Assembly (NCBI GenBank): GCA_016191335.1
Contig: JACPOW010000022.1
Location: 21,803-58,836, forward strand
Reading direction: 5' to 3'
Length of the DNA: 37,034 bases
DNA from: Elusimicrobiota bacterium
GTDB lineage: Bacteria > Elusimicrobiota > Elusimicrobia > UBA1565 > UBA9628
Every line of letters starts with the position of its first letter. Positions within the stretch are counted from its first letter, which is position 1. This document shows positions 24,517 to 32,689 of this stretch, in pieces. Made by a program: the position numbers and the translations under genes. Below the pieces are notes generated by a model. That model ran no database searches. It was given only the letters and a program-made list of their open reading frames with translations, and was not told where the DNA came from.

Positions 24517-24977
24517 TTGGAGCCTCCCTCGCCCATCAGCCCGCCCGCGCGGAGGAACTCGAACAGGACGGCCTCGGGGACGGAGCGGCGCTCCATCGCG
24601 TTGACCGCGGCGAAGTCGACGGCGGAGCCGTTCTTCGCGCCGTAGGATTTCTCGACCTGGGCGTTGAAGCCCTTGCCGGCGAGCGTGACTTCGTCGGCGG
24701 TGGCGGAACCGCCCACGCCGTCGCCGCCGGAGAGGCTGGCCTTGCGCGTCGTGACGGCGCTCGAGTGGATGTAGCCGGACGGGGTCTTGTGGAAGCCCGC
24801 CTCGACGCCGAGCGACTCGAGCTTCTGGCCGAGCCGGGCGACGCCCACGGAGGGGGAATAGGACTGGGGCCGCTTGCGCAGGGAGGTCTCCTGGACCAGG
24901 ACCGTGATGGTCGAGGCGTAGGCGGCGACGGCGGACAGGGCCAGGACGGCGCCGAGCAGGATCGTTCGTTTCATCAT
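24513..24977 (-). CDS. exported SH3-like (bacterial SH3b) protein
   Basis: The product is 154 residues with a signal peptide (about 1-21, ending AAYA). A short domain at about 24-78 (VLVQETSLRKRPQSYSPSVG, LGQKLESLG, GYIHSSAVT) has the arrangement of bacterial SH3 domains, which often bind peptidoglycan or peptides. The C-terminal half has no known domain. It overlaps the cyclase stop and the M48 start by 4 bp each, so the three form one translationally coupled operon. A role at the envelope beside the protease is likely. Confidence 0.65.
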   Translation of the reverse strand: MMKRTILLGAVLALSAVAAYASTITVLVQETSLRKRPQSYSPSVGVARLGQKLESLGVEAGFHKTPSGYIHSSAVTTRKASLSGGDGVGGSATADEVTLAGKGFNAQVEKSYGAKNGSAVDFAAVNAMERRSVPEAVLFEFLRAGGLMGEGGSK

Positions 24978-27097
24978 TTCTCCGTCAGGGCGTTGGACCC
25001 GTCCCAGCCGGCGGGAGGGGGCTCCTTCTTGTAGCGTTCGCAGCGTTCCAGATAGTTCTCGCAGGCATGGTCGTCGCCGAATCTCGCGGCGACGCCGCGG
25101 AACACGGCGATCGCCTCTTCGAAGCGGCGCTCCCGGAAATGCGCCAGGCCCGTCTCAAAAAGTCTAGCTTTTTCGACGAGGGCCGGGTCCGTCTCTCCCT
25201 TGAGGCCCAGCAATTCGTACACCCGGATCGCCTCGCTCTTGCCCTTCACCTTCACGAAGTCGAGCTCGCGGACCTCGATGGCGTCGCCGGCTCCCCTGCG
25301 GGTGGTCTCGGAGATCAGGATGTAGGTGCCGTAGGCCTTGTTGGCGCCCTCCAGGCGCGAGGCGAGGTTGACGGCGTCGCCGATGGCGGTGTAGCTGAAG
25401 CGCTTGGGCGAGCCCATGTTGCCGATGATGGCCGGGCCCGTGTTCAGGCCGATGCGGTTGCGCACGGGCGGGTAGCCCAGGGCGTCGAACTCGGCCTTGA
25501 GGCCCGCGAGCTTCTTCTGATTGGCGAGCGCGACCTTGCAGGCGACCAGCGCGTGCCCCTCGCAAGGCAGCGGCGCGCCCCAGAAGGACATGATCGCGTC
25601 TCCGATGTACTTGTCGAGGGTGCCCCCGGAGTCGAGCACGGTCTCGGTCATCTCGCCCAGGTAGCGGTTCATCAGCTGGGTGAGCTTCTCGGGACCGAGC
25701 TTCTCGGAGAAGCTCGTGAAGCCCTCGATGTCGGAGAAGTAGAAGGTCGCCTCGCGGCGCTCGCCGCCGAGCGCGAGGGCCTCGGGACGCTCCGCGATCT
25801 GGCGGACGACCTCGGGGGAGAGGTAGAACGAGAACGCGCCTTGGATGTAGCGCTTCTGCCGGCCCTCGACGGCGTAGCTCCAGGCGGAGGCCGCCGCGAA
25901 GCCCAGCCACAGCGCGAGCTGGGGGGCGGCCAGGTCGAGCCAGACCCCGCGCGCGAAGGCCGCGCAGGACGCGCCGAGCAGCAGCCCGCTCGAGCCGAGC
26001 ATCACGCCGAGCGCCCAGCCCAGGCGGGAGGACAGCCGCGACGCGGCGCCGGCCAGCACGAGCGCGAGGACGACGAGGCCGAGCACGGAGGCGCCCGGCG
26101 CGCGGGTCAGCCCGTCGCCGTGCATCAGGTTGTCGGTCGCGGCGGCGACGATCTCGGTGCCGGGGAACACGGGGTCGATCGGGGAGGGGTGGTTGTCGAG
26201 CAGGCCGGGCGCGCTCATGCCGATGAAGACGATCTTGTCCTTGAACAGCGCGGGGTCCAGCTGAGGCTTCTTCTTCTCCTCGAGCTCGACGAACGAGGTC
26301 ACGAGGTCCGTGAAGTGGTAGGACTCGTAGGTCTTCAGCGGCGAGGTGCTCGCCGTCAGCGCCTTCCCGTGGAAGCGGACGAGCAGGCGCCCGTCGGTGA
26401 GGCGCGGGGCGAGCTCGTCGAGCGTCTTTCCCGTCGCGAGCATCGCCGCGGCCGCGGGCAAGGTCGGGTAGAGCCGGCCGCCGAGGGAGACCAGGAGCGG
26501 GACGCCGCGGAAGACGCCGTCGAGGTCGGCCTCCGCCTTCGTGTCGCCGAGCGCCCGCGCTCCGGACAGGAGCGGGGCGATGGGCAGACGGACCGACGCG
26601 CGTTTGGCCGCCGCGCCGGCGAGCGCGGGCCCGGCTTCCACGGCGAAGCGCGCCGGGGCGGCCTCGGGACGGCGCGGGTCGGCCTTGGCGTCGGTCTCCA
26701 TGGCGAGGACGACGCGGCCCGACTCCTTCACGGCGGCGCCCAGAGCCGCGTCAAGGCTCGCCTCGCCGGTGTTCGTGAAGAGCACGTCGAAGACCACGGC
26801 GCGCGCCCCGGCCGTCTTAAGGAAAGACAGCGCCGGGACGTAGAGGTCGCGCGGCCATGGCCAGGCGTTGTTGTCCTTCGCCTGGCGGTCGAGGCTTTCC
26901 TGGTCGATCGTGACGTGGACGATGGAGGGGTCGCGCCGGGCCGGGTCGACGAAGCGGCGCGCCCGCCAGTCGAGGGTCTTGAGCTCGACGCCCTGCAGGA
27001 CCTCGGTCGAGCGGCAGGCCAAGGTGAGCCCGCCGACGGCCGCCAGCAGTGCGGCGAGGGGGAGGTGGCCGCGGAATCGGTTCGTCGGGTTCGGCAC
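24974..27097 (-). CDS. CHASE2-domain class III adenylate cyclase
   Basis: The product is 707 residues. After an N-terminal membrane segment comes an extracytoplasmic CHASE2 sensor (about 35-320: TLDWRARRFV, FDVLFT, FIGMSAPGLLDNHPSP), then three membrane helices (about 334-408), then the cyclase domain (about 445-630). Metal ligands are Asp456 (FSDIEGF) and Asp500 (YIGDAIMSFWGAP). Lys496 and Thr570 occupy the purine-selecting positions; the Lys/Thr pair is known from CyaB1-type adenylate cyclases, so ATP is the expected substrate. The C-terminus (about 640-700) looks TPR-like and rich in Arg/Glu. The GTG start at 27097 lies six bases after a -10 box. Confidence 0.9.
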   Translation of the reverse strand: MPNPTNRFRGHLPLAALLAAVGGLTLACRSTEVLQGVELKTLDWRARRFVDPARRDPSIVHVTIDQESLDRQAKDNNAWPWPRDLYVPALSFLKTAGARAVVFDVLFTNTGEASLDAALGAAVKESGRVVLAMETDAKADPRRPEAAPARFAVEAGPALAGAAAKRASVRLPIAPLLSGARALGDTKAEADLDGVFRGVPLLVSLGGRLYPTLPAAAAMLATGKTLDELAPRLTDGRLLVRFHGKALTASTSPLKTYESYHFTDLVTSFVELEEKKKPQLDPALFKDKIVFIGMSAPGLLDNHPSPIDPVFPGTEIVAAATDNLMHGDGLTRAPGASVLGLVVLALVLAGAASRLSSRLGWALGVMLGSSGLLLGASCAAFARGVWLDLAAPQLALWLGFAAASAWSYAVEGRQKRYIQGAFSFYLSPEVVRQIAERPEALALGGERREATFYFSDIEGFTSFSEKLGPEKLTQLMNRYLGEMTETVLDSGGTLDKYIGDAIMSFWGAPLPCEGHALVACKVALANQKKLAGLKAEFDALGYPPVRNRIGLNTGPAIIGNMGSPKRFSYTAIGDAVNLASRLEGANKAYGTYILISETTRRGAGDAIEVRELDFVKVKGKSEAIRVYELLGLKGETDPALVEKARLFETGLAHFRERRFEEAIAVFRGVAARFGDDHACENYLERCERYKKEPPPAGWDGSNALTEK

Positions 27098-27103
27098 CGG
27101 GCG

Positions 27104-27109
27104 ATACTA
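27104..27109 (-). promoter_or_regulatory. cyclase operon -10 box, predicted leaderless
   Basis: TAGTAT on the minus strand is followed by six bases and then the GTG at 27097. No convincing -35 is seen. The spacer to the divergent + strand gene is only 58 bp and contains the inverted pair GATAC/GTATC (27103-27122 region). Confidence 0.4.
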
Positions 27110-27155
27110 GCGAATTTGTATCGTCTCCGGGAACGCCCCGCGTTCAGGAGGACGG

Positions 27156-27344
27156 ATGAACCCCGGAGCCGCCTTGTCTTATTCCCACTATTGCGCCATG
27201 GCCGCGCTGCTGAGCGGGGCGTTGTTCGGCCGCGGGCACTGGGCGTGGGGGATCTTCGTCCTGTTCGCCTGCTATCACTTCGACCGGAAGATGCAGGACG
27301 CCCTGCTGGGAGACGACGACGAGATCCACGAGAACGAGGAGTAG
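27156..27344 (+). CDS. small membrane protein, unknown function
   Basis: The product is 62 residues with two hydrophobic stretches (about 13-24 and 29-40) and a very acidic tail (GDDDEIHENEE). AGGAGG sits five bases before the ATG, the strongest ribosome-binding site in the window, which supports expression. No family is recognised. It is divergent from the cyclase and lies just before tRNA-Ala. Confidence 0.55.
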   Translation: MNPGAALSYSHYCAMAALLSGALFGRGHWAWGIFVLFACYHFDRKMQDALLGDDDEIHENEE

Positions 27345-27356
27345 GCCGGCGGCGGC

Positions 27357-27385
27357 TGGACGAAACCGCCCGTTTTTGGCATAAT
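27357..27385 (+). promoter_or_regulatory. tRNA-Ala promoter
   Basis: TGGACG (27357-27362), a 17-bp spacer and CATAAT (27380-27385) preceded by TGG. The predicted start is near 27392, about three bases before the mature tRNA. Confidence 0.6.
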
Positions 27386-27394
27386 CTAACCGAT

Positions 27395-27470
27395 GGGCGT
27401 GTAGCTCAGCTGGGAGAGCGCATCCTTCGCAAGGATGAGGTCGCAGGTTCAATCCCTGTCACGTCCACCA
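27395..27470 (+). tRNA. tRNA-Ala, anticodon CGC
   Basis: This is a 76-nt cloverleaf. The acceptor stem GGGCGTG pairs with CACGTCC (one G-U), and the encoded CCA end is present. The D arm contains AGCTCAGCTGGGAGAGC. The anticodon arm is CATCC-TTCGCAA-GGATG, giving anticodon CGC (codon GCG), and the T arm has GGTTCAATCC. The CGC isoacceptor of alanine fits a GC-rich genome. Confidence 0.97.
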
Positions 27471-27475
27471 GATCT

Positions 27476-27506
27476 AAAGGCCCCCGAGAGGGGGCCTTTC
27501 TATTTT
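27476..27506 (+). terminator. rho-independent terminator after tRNA-Ala
   Basis: A 10-bp stem AAAGGCCCCC/GGGGGCCTTT with a GAGA loop is followed by CTATTTT. Its last bases overlap the stop codon of the convergent mltG. In the other direction there is no T-run. Confidence 0.9.
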
Positions 27507-28483
27507 CCCGCCGCCTCGCGCTTGAGCCGCTCCTTCTCCTTGCGCAGCCCCTGCTTGTAGATCATGCGCGCCTTCGAGTGCTCCTCGTTGGTCTCGGAGA
27601 ACATGTGGCCGCCCGTCATGTCGGCGACGAAGTAGAGCGCGGAGGTCTTGGCGGGGTCGAGGACGCCCTTGAACGACTCGAGGCCCGGCGAGCAGATGGG
27701 CCCCGGGGGCAGGCCGCGGCGGATGTAGGTGTTGTACGCCGACGGCGTCTGCAGGTCGGAGCGGGTGAGGCCCTTTTTCCAATAGCCCAGGTTGAGCGCG
27801 TACTGCACCGTCGGGTCGGCCTGGAGGGGCATGCGCTTCTTGAGGCGGTTGAGATAGACGGCGGCGATGATCGGGCGCTCCTGCTTCAGCACGGCCTCGC
27901 GCTCCACGATGGACGCCAAGGTCAGCGCCTCCTCGAAGGAGAGCTCCGGCCGGGGGGCCGCCGCGGCCCAAGCGGCGCCGATCTGCCTCTGGAACTCGGC
28001 CTCCATCGCGGAGGCGGCCTTCTCGGCCCCGTAGGCGGGGGGGAACTGGTAGGTGGAGGGGAAGAGCTTCCCCTCGAGCTTCCGCTTGGCGACGACCGCG
28101 AGGAACTCGGCGCCGTCGACGATCCCGGCCTTCTCCAGGCGCTCGGCGATCTGGCTCGCCATGAAGCCCTCGGGGATGGTGACCTTCATGTCGTCGGTGA
28201 GGCCGAGCGTGAGCTTGCGCGCGACCACCGTCGGCCACTCTCGCTCGCGCAGGGTGTACGAGCCGGGCTTCAGGTGGCGGTCCAGGCCCGTGACCTTGAG
28301 GAGGACGCGGAAGACGAACACGGACTGCACGACGCCCTTGGCCCCCAGGAGCTCCGCGGTCTTGCGGGCCCCGAGCCCCCCGGGGACCTCCACCCGGACC
28401 GGCGCCCCGGGACGCATGGACCACGCGCCCGCCAGGAGGAGGGCGAGCGCGGCGGCGCAGGCGAGCAGGGCATTGCGGCTCAC
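27500..28483 (-). CDS. mltG: MltG (YceG-like) endolytic murein transglycosylase
   Basis: The product is 327 residues. It has an N-terminal membrane anchor or signal (about 5-22), a LysM-like region (about 28-110), then the catalytic domain. TLASIVEREA contains the catalytic Glu (Glu194), and LNRLKKRMPLQADPTVQYAL, YNTYIRRGLPPGPICSPG and the closing HMFSETNEEHSKA complete the family pattern. MltG cuts nascent glycan strands in the periplasm and helps set their length. It overlaps the response regulator by 4 bp and is the last gene of a surface-protein operon, an uncommon location. Confidence 0.94.
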   Translation of the reverse strand: MSRNALLACAAALALLLAGAWSMRPGAPVRVEVPGGLGARKTAELLGAKGVVQSVFVFRVLLKVTGLDRHLKPGSYTLREREWPTVVARKLTLGLTDDMKVTIPEGFMASQIAERLEKAGIVDGAEFLAVVAKRKLEGKLFPSTYQFPPAYGAEKAASAMEAEFQRQIGAAWAAAAPRPELSFEEALTLASIVEREAVLKQERPIIAAVYLNRLKKRMPLQADPTVQYALNLGYWKKGLTRSDLQTPSAYNTYIRRGLPPGPICSPGLESFKGVLDPAKTSALYFVADMTGGHMFSETNEEHSKARMIYKQGLRKEKERLKREAAGK

Positions 28484-28866
28484 GCGGCCTTCTTCTCCGT
28501 GCGACGGAGCGCGGCGCGCACGCGGGCCAGGAGCTCCGGCGCCCGGAACGGCTTGACGACGAAGTCGTCCACGCCGAAGTGCAGGGCCTCGAGCTCCTCG
28601 TCGGCCGTCTGCTTGACCGTCAGCATGAGCACGGGCAGCTCCTTGAGGGAAGGCTCGGCGCGCATGGCGCGGCAGAACTGCTCGCCGTCCATCCGCGGCA
28701 TCATCCAGTCCACGAGGACGATGTCCGCGGGCTTCTCCTTGATCATCCGCAGGCCCTCCTCGCCGTCCTTGGCGAGGCGGACGTCCATCCCGCCGCCCCG
28801 CAGGACCTCCTGGATGATGATGCGGTAGTCTTCCTCGTCGTCGATGACCAGAACCGATGTCGCCAT
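28480..28866 (-). CDS. single-domain response regulator
   Basis: The product is 128 residues and consists only of a receiver domain. The acidic pocket (DDEED at 9-13), phosphoacceptor Asp53 (IVLVDWMMP), Thr83 and Lys105 (VVKPFRAP) are all present. No output domain follows, so it must act through a partner protein or as a phosphorelay step. The histidine kinase is encoded 20 bp upstream and mltG overlaps downstream, so the kinase is the obvious donor. Confidence 0.92.
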   Translation of the reverse strand: MATSVLVIDDEEDYRIIIQEVLRGGGMDVRLAKDGEEGLRMIKEKPADIVLVDWMMPRMDGEQFCRAMRAEPSLKELPVLMLTVKQTADEELEALHFGVDDFVVKPFRAPELLARVRAALRRTEKKAA

Positions 28867-28886
28867 GATGCTCCGTCCTCCCGCGG

Positions 28887-30257
28887 CTACGCCGCGACCT
28901 TCAGCGAAAAGCTTATGCGCGTCCCCTGACCCGGCGTCGACTTCACCTCGATCTTGCCGCCGTGCTGGTCGACGATCGATTTGACGATGTACAGCCCGAG
29001 GCCCGTCCCCTTATGACCCGTCACGCCCTCGGAGATGTTCCGTCCCTGGGTGAACGGCTGGAACAGGCGGTCCCGGTCGGCCGCGTCCATGCCGCGCCCG
29101 GTGTCCCCGACCGTCACCTCGATCCAGCGCGCGCCGCCGTCGCGGAACTGCTCGCCGGAGACCCAGACCTGGCCGCCCGCCGAGGTGAACTTCAGCCCGT
29201 TGGCGATGAGGTTCACGAGCACCTGGCGCACGCGGTCGGCGTCGCCGATGACGGAGGGCAGCGCGGTCAGGCGGTTGGAGATGGTGACCCCCTGCTGCAG
29301 CGCCTTCGCCTCGAAGAACTGGCAGACCTCGTTGGCCACCTGGGGCAGCTCCATCGGGCGCAGGACGCACTCCATCTTGCCCTTCTCGATCTTCGCCACG
29401 TCGAGCAGGTCGTTGATGAAGCCGGACAGGCGGTGGACGTTGACCTGGATGCGCTCGAGGAACTCCCTCGACTGGGCCAGGCCCTCCGGCGTGCCGCCGG
29501 AGGTCTTCTCCCGGATGAGCTGAAGGAAGCTCTCGATGGCGCCGAGGGGGGAGCGGAGCTCGTGGGTCACGGAGGAGACGAAGTTGCGCTTGATCGAGTC
29601 GAACTCCTCGAGCCGGCCCGACATGGCGTTGAACACGCGCACGAGCCCGCCGAGCTCGTCGTCCGAGTCCCACTCGAGCTTGCCGCCGAGCTTGCCCGCC
29701 CCGATCTCCCCGGCCAGGCGGCTGAGCTCGACGATGGGCCTGGTCAGGCTGCGCGCGATCAGGAAGGAGACCGCCAGGCCCAGCAGGCTGGCGACGGCCC
29801 AGACCAGCAGGATGATCTTCGCCAGGCGCTGGTTGGCCTCCAGGAACGGGGCCCAGAGCACGCTCTCGTCGAGCTGCAGGTCCACCTCGACGCTCCGCCC
29901 TGCGTCGGCGGGATCGGCGACGACGAAGCGCGAAGCCCTCGTCCGCGCGCCGAAGGTCTCCGTCCCGACGGTCGCGACGCGCTCGCGGCCCTTCGCCTTC
30001 CAGCGGATCTGCGCCGAGGCGATCGCGGGATACTGCGCCTTGAGGAACTTCAGGTTGCTCAGCAGGGCCACGTCGTCCCTCTGGATCAGCGAATCCGACG
30101 CGGCCCTCTCCACGCTCACCGCGATCGTCGCGGCCAGCGCCCGCATGTCCCGCTGCTGGTACTGGTTGCGGACCGCCAGCACGCCCCAGCCGAGCAGGGC
30201 CATGGAGACGACCTGCAGGAGGAAGGTGCTGACGACCAGCCTCGAACGGATCGTCAC
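28887..30257 (-). CDS. membrane sensor histidine kinase
   Basis: The product is 456 residues. TM1 (about 7-28), a periplasmic sensor region of about 115 residues, TM2 (about 147-168), a HAMP domain (about 169-220), HisKA with His232 (FVSSVTHELRSPLGAIE), and HATPase_c with the N box (VLVNLIANGLKF), G1 (GDTGRGM) and G2 (GHKGTGLGLYIVK) follow in order. The complete kinase is probably active. It overlaps the PorV/TPR gene by 4 bp, so it is translated with a surface-protein gene. The signal is unknown. Confidence 0.93.
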   Translation of the reverse strand: MTIRSRLVVSTFLLQVVSMALLGWGVLAVRNQYQQRDMRALAATIAVSVERAASDSLIQRDDVALLSNLKFLKAQYPAIASAQIRWKAKGRERVATVGTETFGARTRASRFVVADPADAGRSVEVDLQLDESVLWAPFLEANQRLAKIILLVWAVASLLGLAVSFLIARSLTRPIVELSRLAGEIGAGKLGGKLEWDSDDELGGLVRVFNAMSGRLEEFDSIKRNFVSSVTHELRSPLGAIESFLQLIREKTSGGTPEGLAQSREFLERIQVNVHRLSGFINDLLDVAKIEKGKMECVLRPMELPQVANEVCQFFEAKALQQGVTISNRLTALPSVIGDADRVRQVLVNLIANGLKFTSAGGQVWVSGEQFRDGGARWIEVTVGDTGRGMDAADRDRLFQPFTQGRNISEGVTGHKGTGLGLYIVKSIVDQHGGKIEVKSTPGQGTRISFSLKVAA

Positions 30258-32254
30258 TTCTTGTCGCCTCCCGAGATGATCTCGGATTGCACGCGGTCCA
30301 GGGCGCGCCGCGCCGAGGTGTTGTTCGGCTCGGACTCGATGATGCGACGGAAGGCGGCGGCGGCCTCGGACAGCTTGCCCTGGGCGTAGTAGTCCACGCC
30401 GGTCTCGTAGAGGCGCTCGATCTCGACCGGGGTCAGGCCGGTCTGCTTCGGCTCCGGGACCTTCGCCGCCGGGGCCGCCTCGCGCTTGCCGCGCTCGATG
30501 AGGGACTGCAGCGCGTCGATGTAGTTCTTGATCTGCTTGCGCGAGTCGGAGTCGGTCTCGAGCTTGTACGCCGAGCGCAGGGCCTTGAGGGCCTCCGGAT
30601 TGTGCTTCAGCGCGTAGTGCGCCGCGCCCAGGCGCTTGTAGGCCAGCGCGTTGGCCGGGTCGAGCTCGAGCACCTGGTCCGCCAGCTTCACGACGCGCTC
30701 GAAGTCGCGCTCGCGGAGCGCGACCTCCATGAGGGCCATCGTGCCGCCGACGACCTTCTCGGCGCCCATCGTCGGGGCCTTGCCGGCTTCCACGGCCGCC
30801 GGGCCCTCGCGGGTCACGCCGGTCTTGGCCTCGACGGCCTTGGCGAGGCGCTCGATGCGCTCGTCGGTCGGGTTCAGGCTGCCCGCGTAGGCGAGCTTGC
30901 GCAGCGCCGCCTTGGCGTCGCCCGCCACGAAGTCGAGCGAGCCCTCGTAGATGGCCGCCTGGGACGCGTCCGTCTGGAAGTCCTTGAGGACGGGGAACTC
31001 CTGGGCGACGGCCGTCATGCGCTCCAGGCTCTGCTGCAGGCGCGTGTCCTTGGGCTTGAGCGACAGGGCCTGCCCGAGCTTGTCGGCGGCCTCGGAGTAG
31101 CGGCCGGCCGTCGCGTCGAGCTTCGCCTGGCGGAGGAACTCGTCGATGGCCGTGCGCTTGTACAGCGCCAGGTCCTCGAGCTGGTATCGGAAGTCCGGGG
31201 TCCCGGCGGCCGCCAGGTCGCGCAGGTTCTCGAGGATCGCCTCGCTGAAGGCGGCCTCCGCCTGCTTCGCGCGGCCGAAGCGCATGGTCAAGCCCAGGCG
31301 GTGGGAGCCGGAGGTGCCCGTCAGGCCTCCGAGGGGCAGCGCGAAGCCGTAGTCGAACTGCATGCGGCTGATCTTATACGAAAGTCCGATCGACATCTGC
31401 CGGAAATCCCGGCTTCCGGTGGAAAGGCTGCCCCGCACGCCGAAGGAGCCGTGCAGCAAGGTCGGAAGCCACTTCTCGGCGCCGACGGCGATGATCTTGT
31501 CGGTCGAGCCGTCAGGGGCGCTCTGCAGCCGCGCGTCGCCCGTCAAGGTCGAGAAGGGAGTCTTGTAGGCGCCGCCGAGCTTGATGTTGCGGCCCAGCTT
31601 ATCCGACTCCACGAAGCCCACGTTCGGCGCCGTCAGATGCTGGATCATCAAGCCGACCGACCATCTCGGCCGGACGCGCCACAGGAAGCCCAGGTCCGCG
31701 TCGAGGTTGCCCTTGGACGCGTTCTGCAGCACCGGGTCCGGCGTGCCGGTGGCGACGCCGGTGTTCGAGATGCCGTTGCCCGCCTCGCCCGTGCCGCCGA
31801 CGGTCCGGTTGAGGTACTTCAGCGTGCCGCCGAGGTAATACGTGTTGGGGGAGGTCCGCGCGAACAGGCCCCGGCCGTACGAGGCCAGGAGCTGGCTCTC
31901 GCGGTACAGGCCCCCGATCGTGAAGTAGTTCCAGGCGGCGCCGAAGGTGCCGCGGCGGCCGCCCTCGAGGGGATGGGCGTAGGCGATGAACGAGTTGGAG
32001 GGGTTCGACCCGTCGGAGAGCCCCATCAGGAGCTTCGAGTAGGTGGTGGCGAGCTCGGGGCGGTCGAGGGTCGCCAGCCCGGCGGGGTTGTAGTACACGG
32101 AATAGGCGTCGTCGGCGACCGCCGTGTAGGCATGGCCGAGCCCCGACACGCGGGCGCCGACGCCCACGTCCTCGTAGGCGGCCATGGCGCGGCCGGCGCC
32201 CGCTCCGAGGAGGAGGGCGCTGGCGGCGAGGCGGCGGATGGTGAGGGCTTCCAT
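30254..32254 (-). CDS. PorV/PorQ-like outer-membrane barrel fused to TPR repeats
   Basis: The product is 666 residues with a signal peptide (about 1-26, ending AMAA). The first half (about 27-330) opens with GVGARVSGLGHAYTAVADDAYSVYYNPAGLA, shown here as its two halves GVGARVSGLGHAYTAVA and DDAYSVYYNPAGLA. This is the hallmark of the PorV/PorQ/UPF0164 family of barrel proteins, and alternating beta strands follow. The second half (about 340-665) holds TPR-like helices, including DPANALAYKRLGAAHYALKH and a final repeat ending NTSARRALDRVQSE. PorV shuttles cargo in type IX secretion in Bacteroidetes; whether it does so here is unproven. The adjacent upstream genes encode proteins with sorting-like C-terminal domains. 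Confidence 0.8.
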   Translation of the reverse strand: MEALTIRRLAASALLLGAGAGRAMAAYEDVGVGARVSGLGHAYTAVADDAYSVYYNPAGLATLDRPELATTYSKLLMGLSDGSNPSNSFIAYAHPLEGGRRGTFGAAWNYFTIGGLYRESQLLASYGRGLFARTSPNTYYLGGTLKYLNRTVGGTGEAGNGISNTGVATGTPDPVLQNASKGNLDADLGFLWRVRPRWSVGLMIQHLTAPNVGFVESDKLGRNIKLGGAYKTPFSTLTGDARLQSAPDGSTDKIIAVGAEKWLPTLLHGSFGVRGSLSTGSRDFRQMSIGLSYKISRMQFDYGFALPLGGLTGTSGSHRLGLTMRFGRAKQAEAAFSEAILENLRDLAAAGTPDFRYQLEDLALYKRTAIDEFLRQAKLDATAGRYSEAADKLGQALSLKPKDTRLQQSLERMTAVAQEFPVLKDFQTDASQAAIYEGSLDFVAGDAKAALRKLAYAGSLNPTDERIERLAKAVEAKTGVTREGPAAVEAGKAPTMGAEKVVGGTMALMEVALRERDFERVVKLADQVLELDPANALAYKRLGAAHYALKHNPEALKALRSAYKLETDSDSRKQIKNYIDALQSLIERGKREAAPAAKVPEPKQTGLTPVEIERLYETGVDYYAQGKLSEAAAAFRRIIESEPNNTSARRALDRVQSEIISGGDKK

Positions 32255-32257
32255 GGT

Positions 32258-32689
32258 TTACCGGACGACGAGCAAAGTCCCCGTGAACACCTGGTCCTCG
32301 GACGTGATGCGATAGACGTACACCCCGCTGCGGACGCGGACGTTGTCGGCCGTCCCGTTCCAGGTCGCGTACTGCGCCTGGATGACGGAGGCCGGGCAGC
32401 CGCCCCCGGCCGCGGCCGTGCGGTCGCGCCTCGGGCCGATCGCGGCGACCTCGGTCCCGATCAAGGTATAGATCTTCCCGCTGATCTCGCTGCCCTGCGG
32501 GTTCTCGAAGCAGAAGAAGGCGATGTCGTTGATCCCGTCGCCGTTGGGGGTGATGACGCGGGACAGCGGACCGTAGAAGCGGACCCGCCCGGCCTGCGCG
32601 TAGGACAGCGCGAGCCCGAGCACGGCGAGCCCCGCCGCCAGCGCCGCGCGCTTCGCCGCCTTCAGGCCGGCCGTCCTCGTCATCCTCAT
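32258..32689 (-). CDS. short exported protein with gliding-motility/T9SS-like C-terminal domain
   Basis: The product is 143 residues: a signal peptide (about 1-32, ending SYAQA) and one domain. The domain starts ITPNGDGINDIAFF and ends VYVYRITSEDQVFTGTLLVVR, the pattern of CHU_C/FlgD-like domains that close many secreted surface proteins and serve as sorting signals in type IX systems. The same domain ends the large fibronectin-type protein next door. There is no separate cargo, so it is a bare domain. It overlaps the upstream gene by 4 bp and precedes the PorV gene by 3 bp. Confidence 0.7.
   Translation of the reverse strand: MRMTRTAGLKAAKRAALAAGLAVLGLALSYAQAGRVRFYGPLSRVITPNGDGINDIAFFCFENPQGSEISGKIYTLIGTEVAAIGPRRDRTAAAGGGCPASVIQAQYATWNGTADNVRVRSGVYVYRITSEDQVFTGTLLVVR

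Noticed and set aside
25067..28828. Very long + strand open frame (over 1,200 codons) across the cyclase, tRNA and mltG region
   Set aside because: It is antisense to well-identified genes, runs through a tRNA, and its composition (Arg/Gly/Glu/Val-rich) is what GC-rich antisense frames look like.
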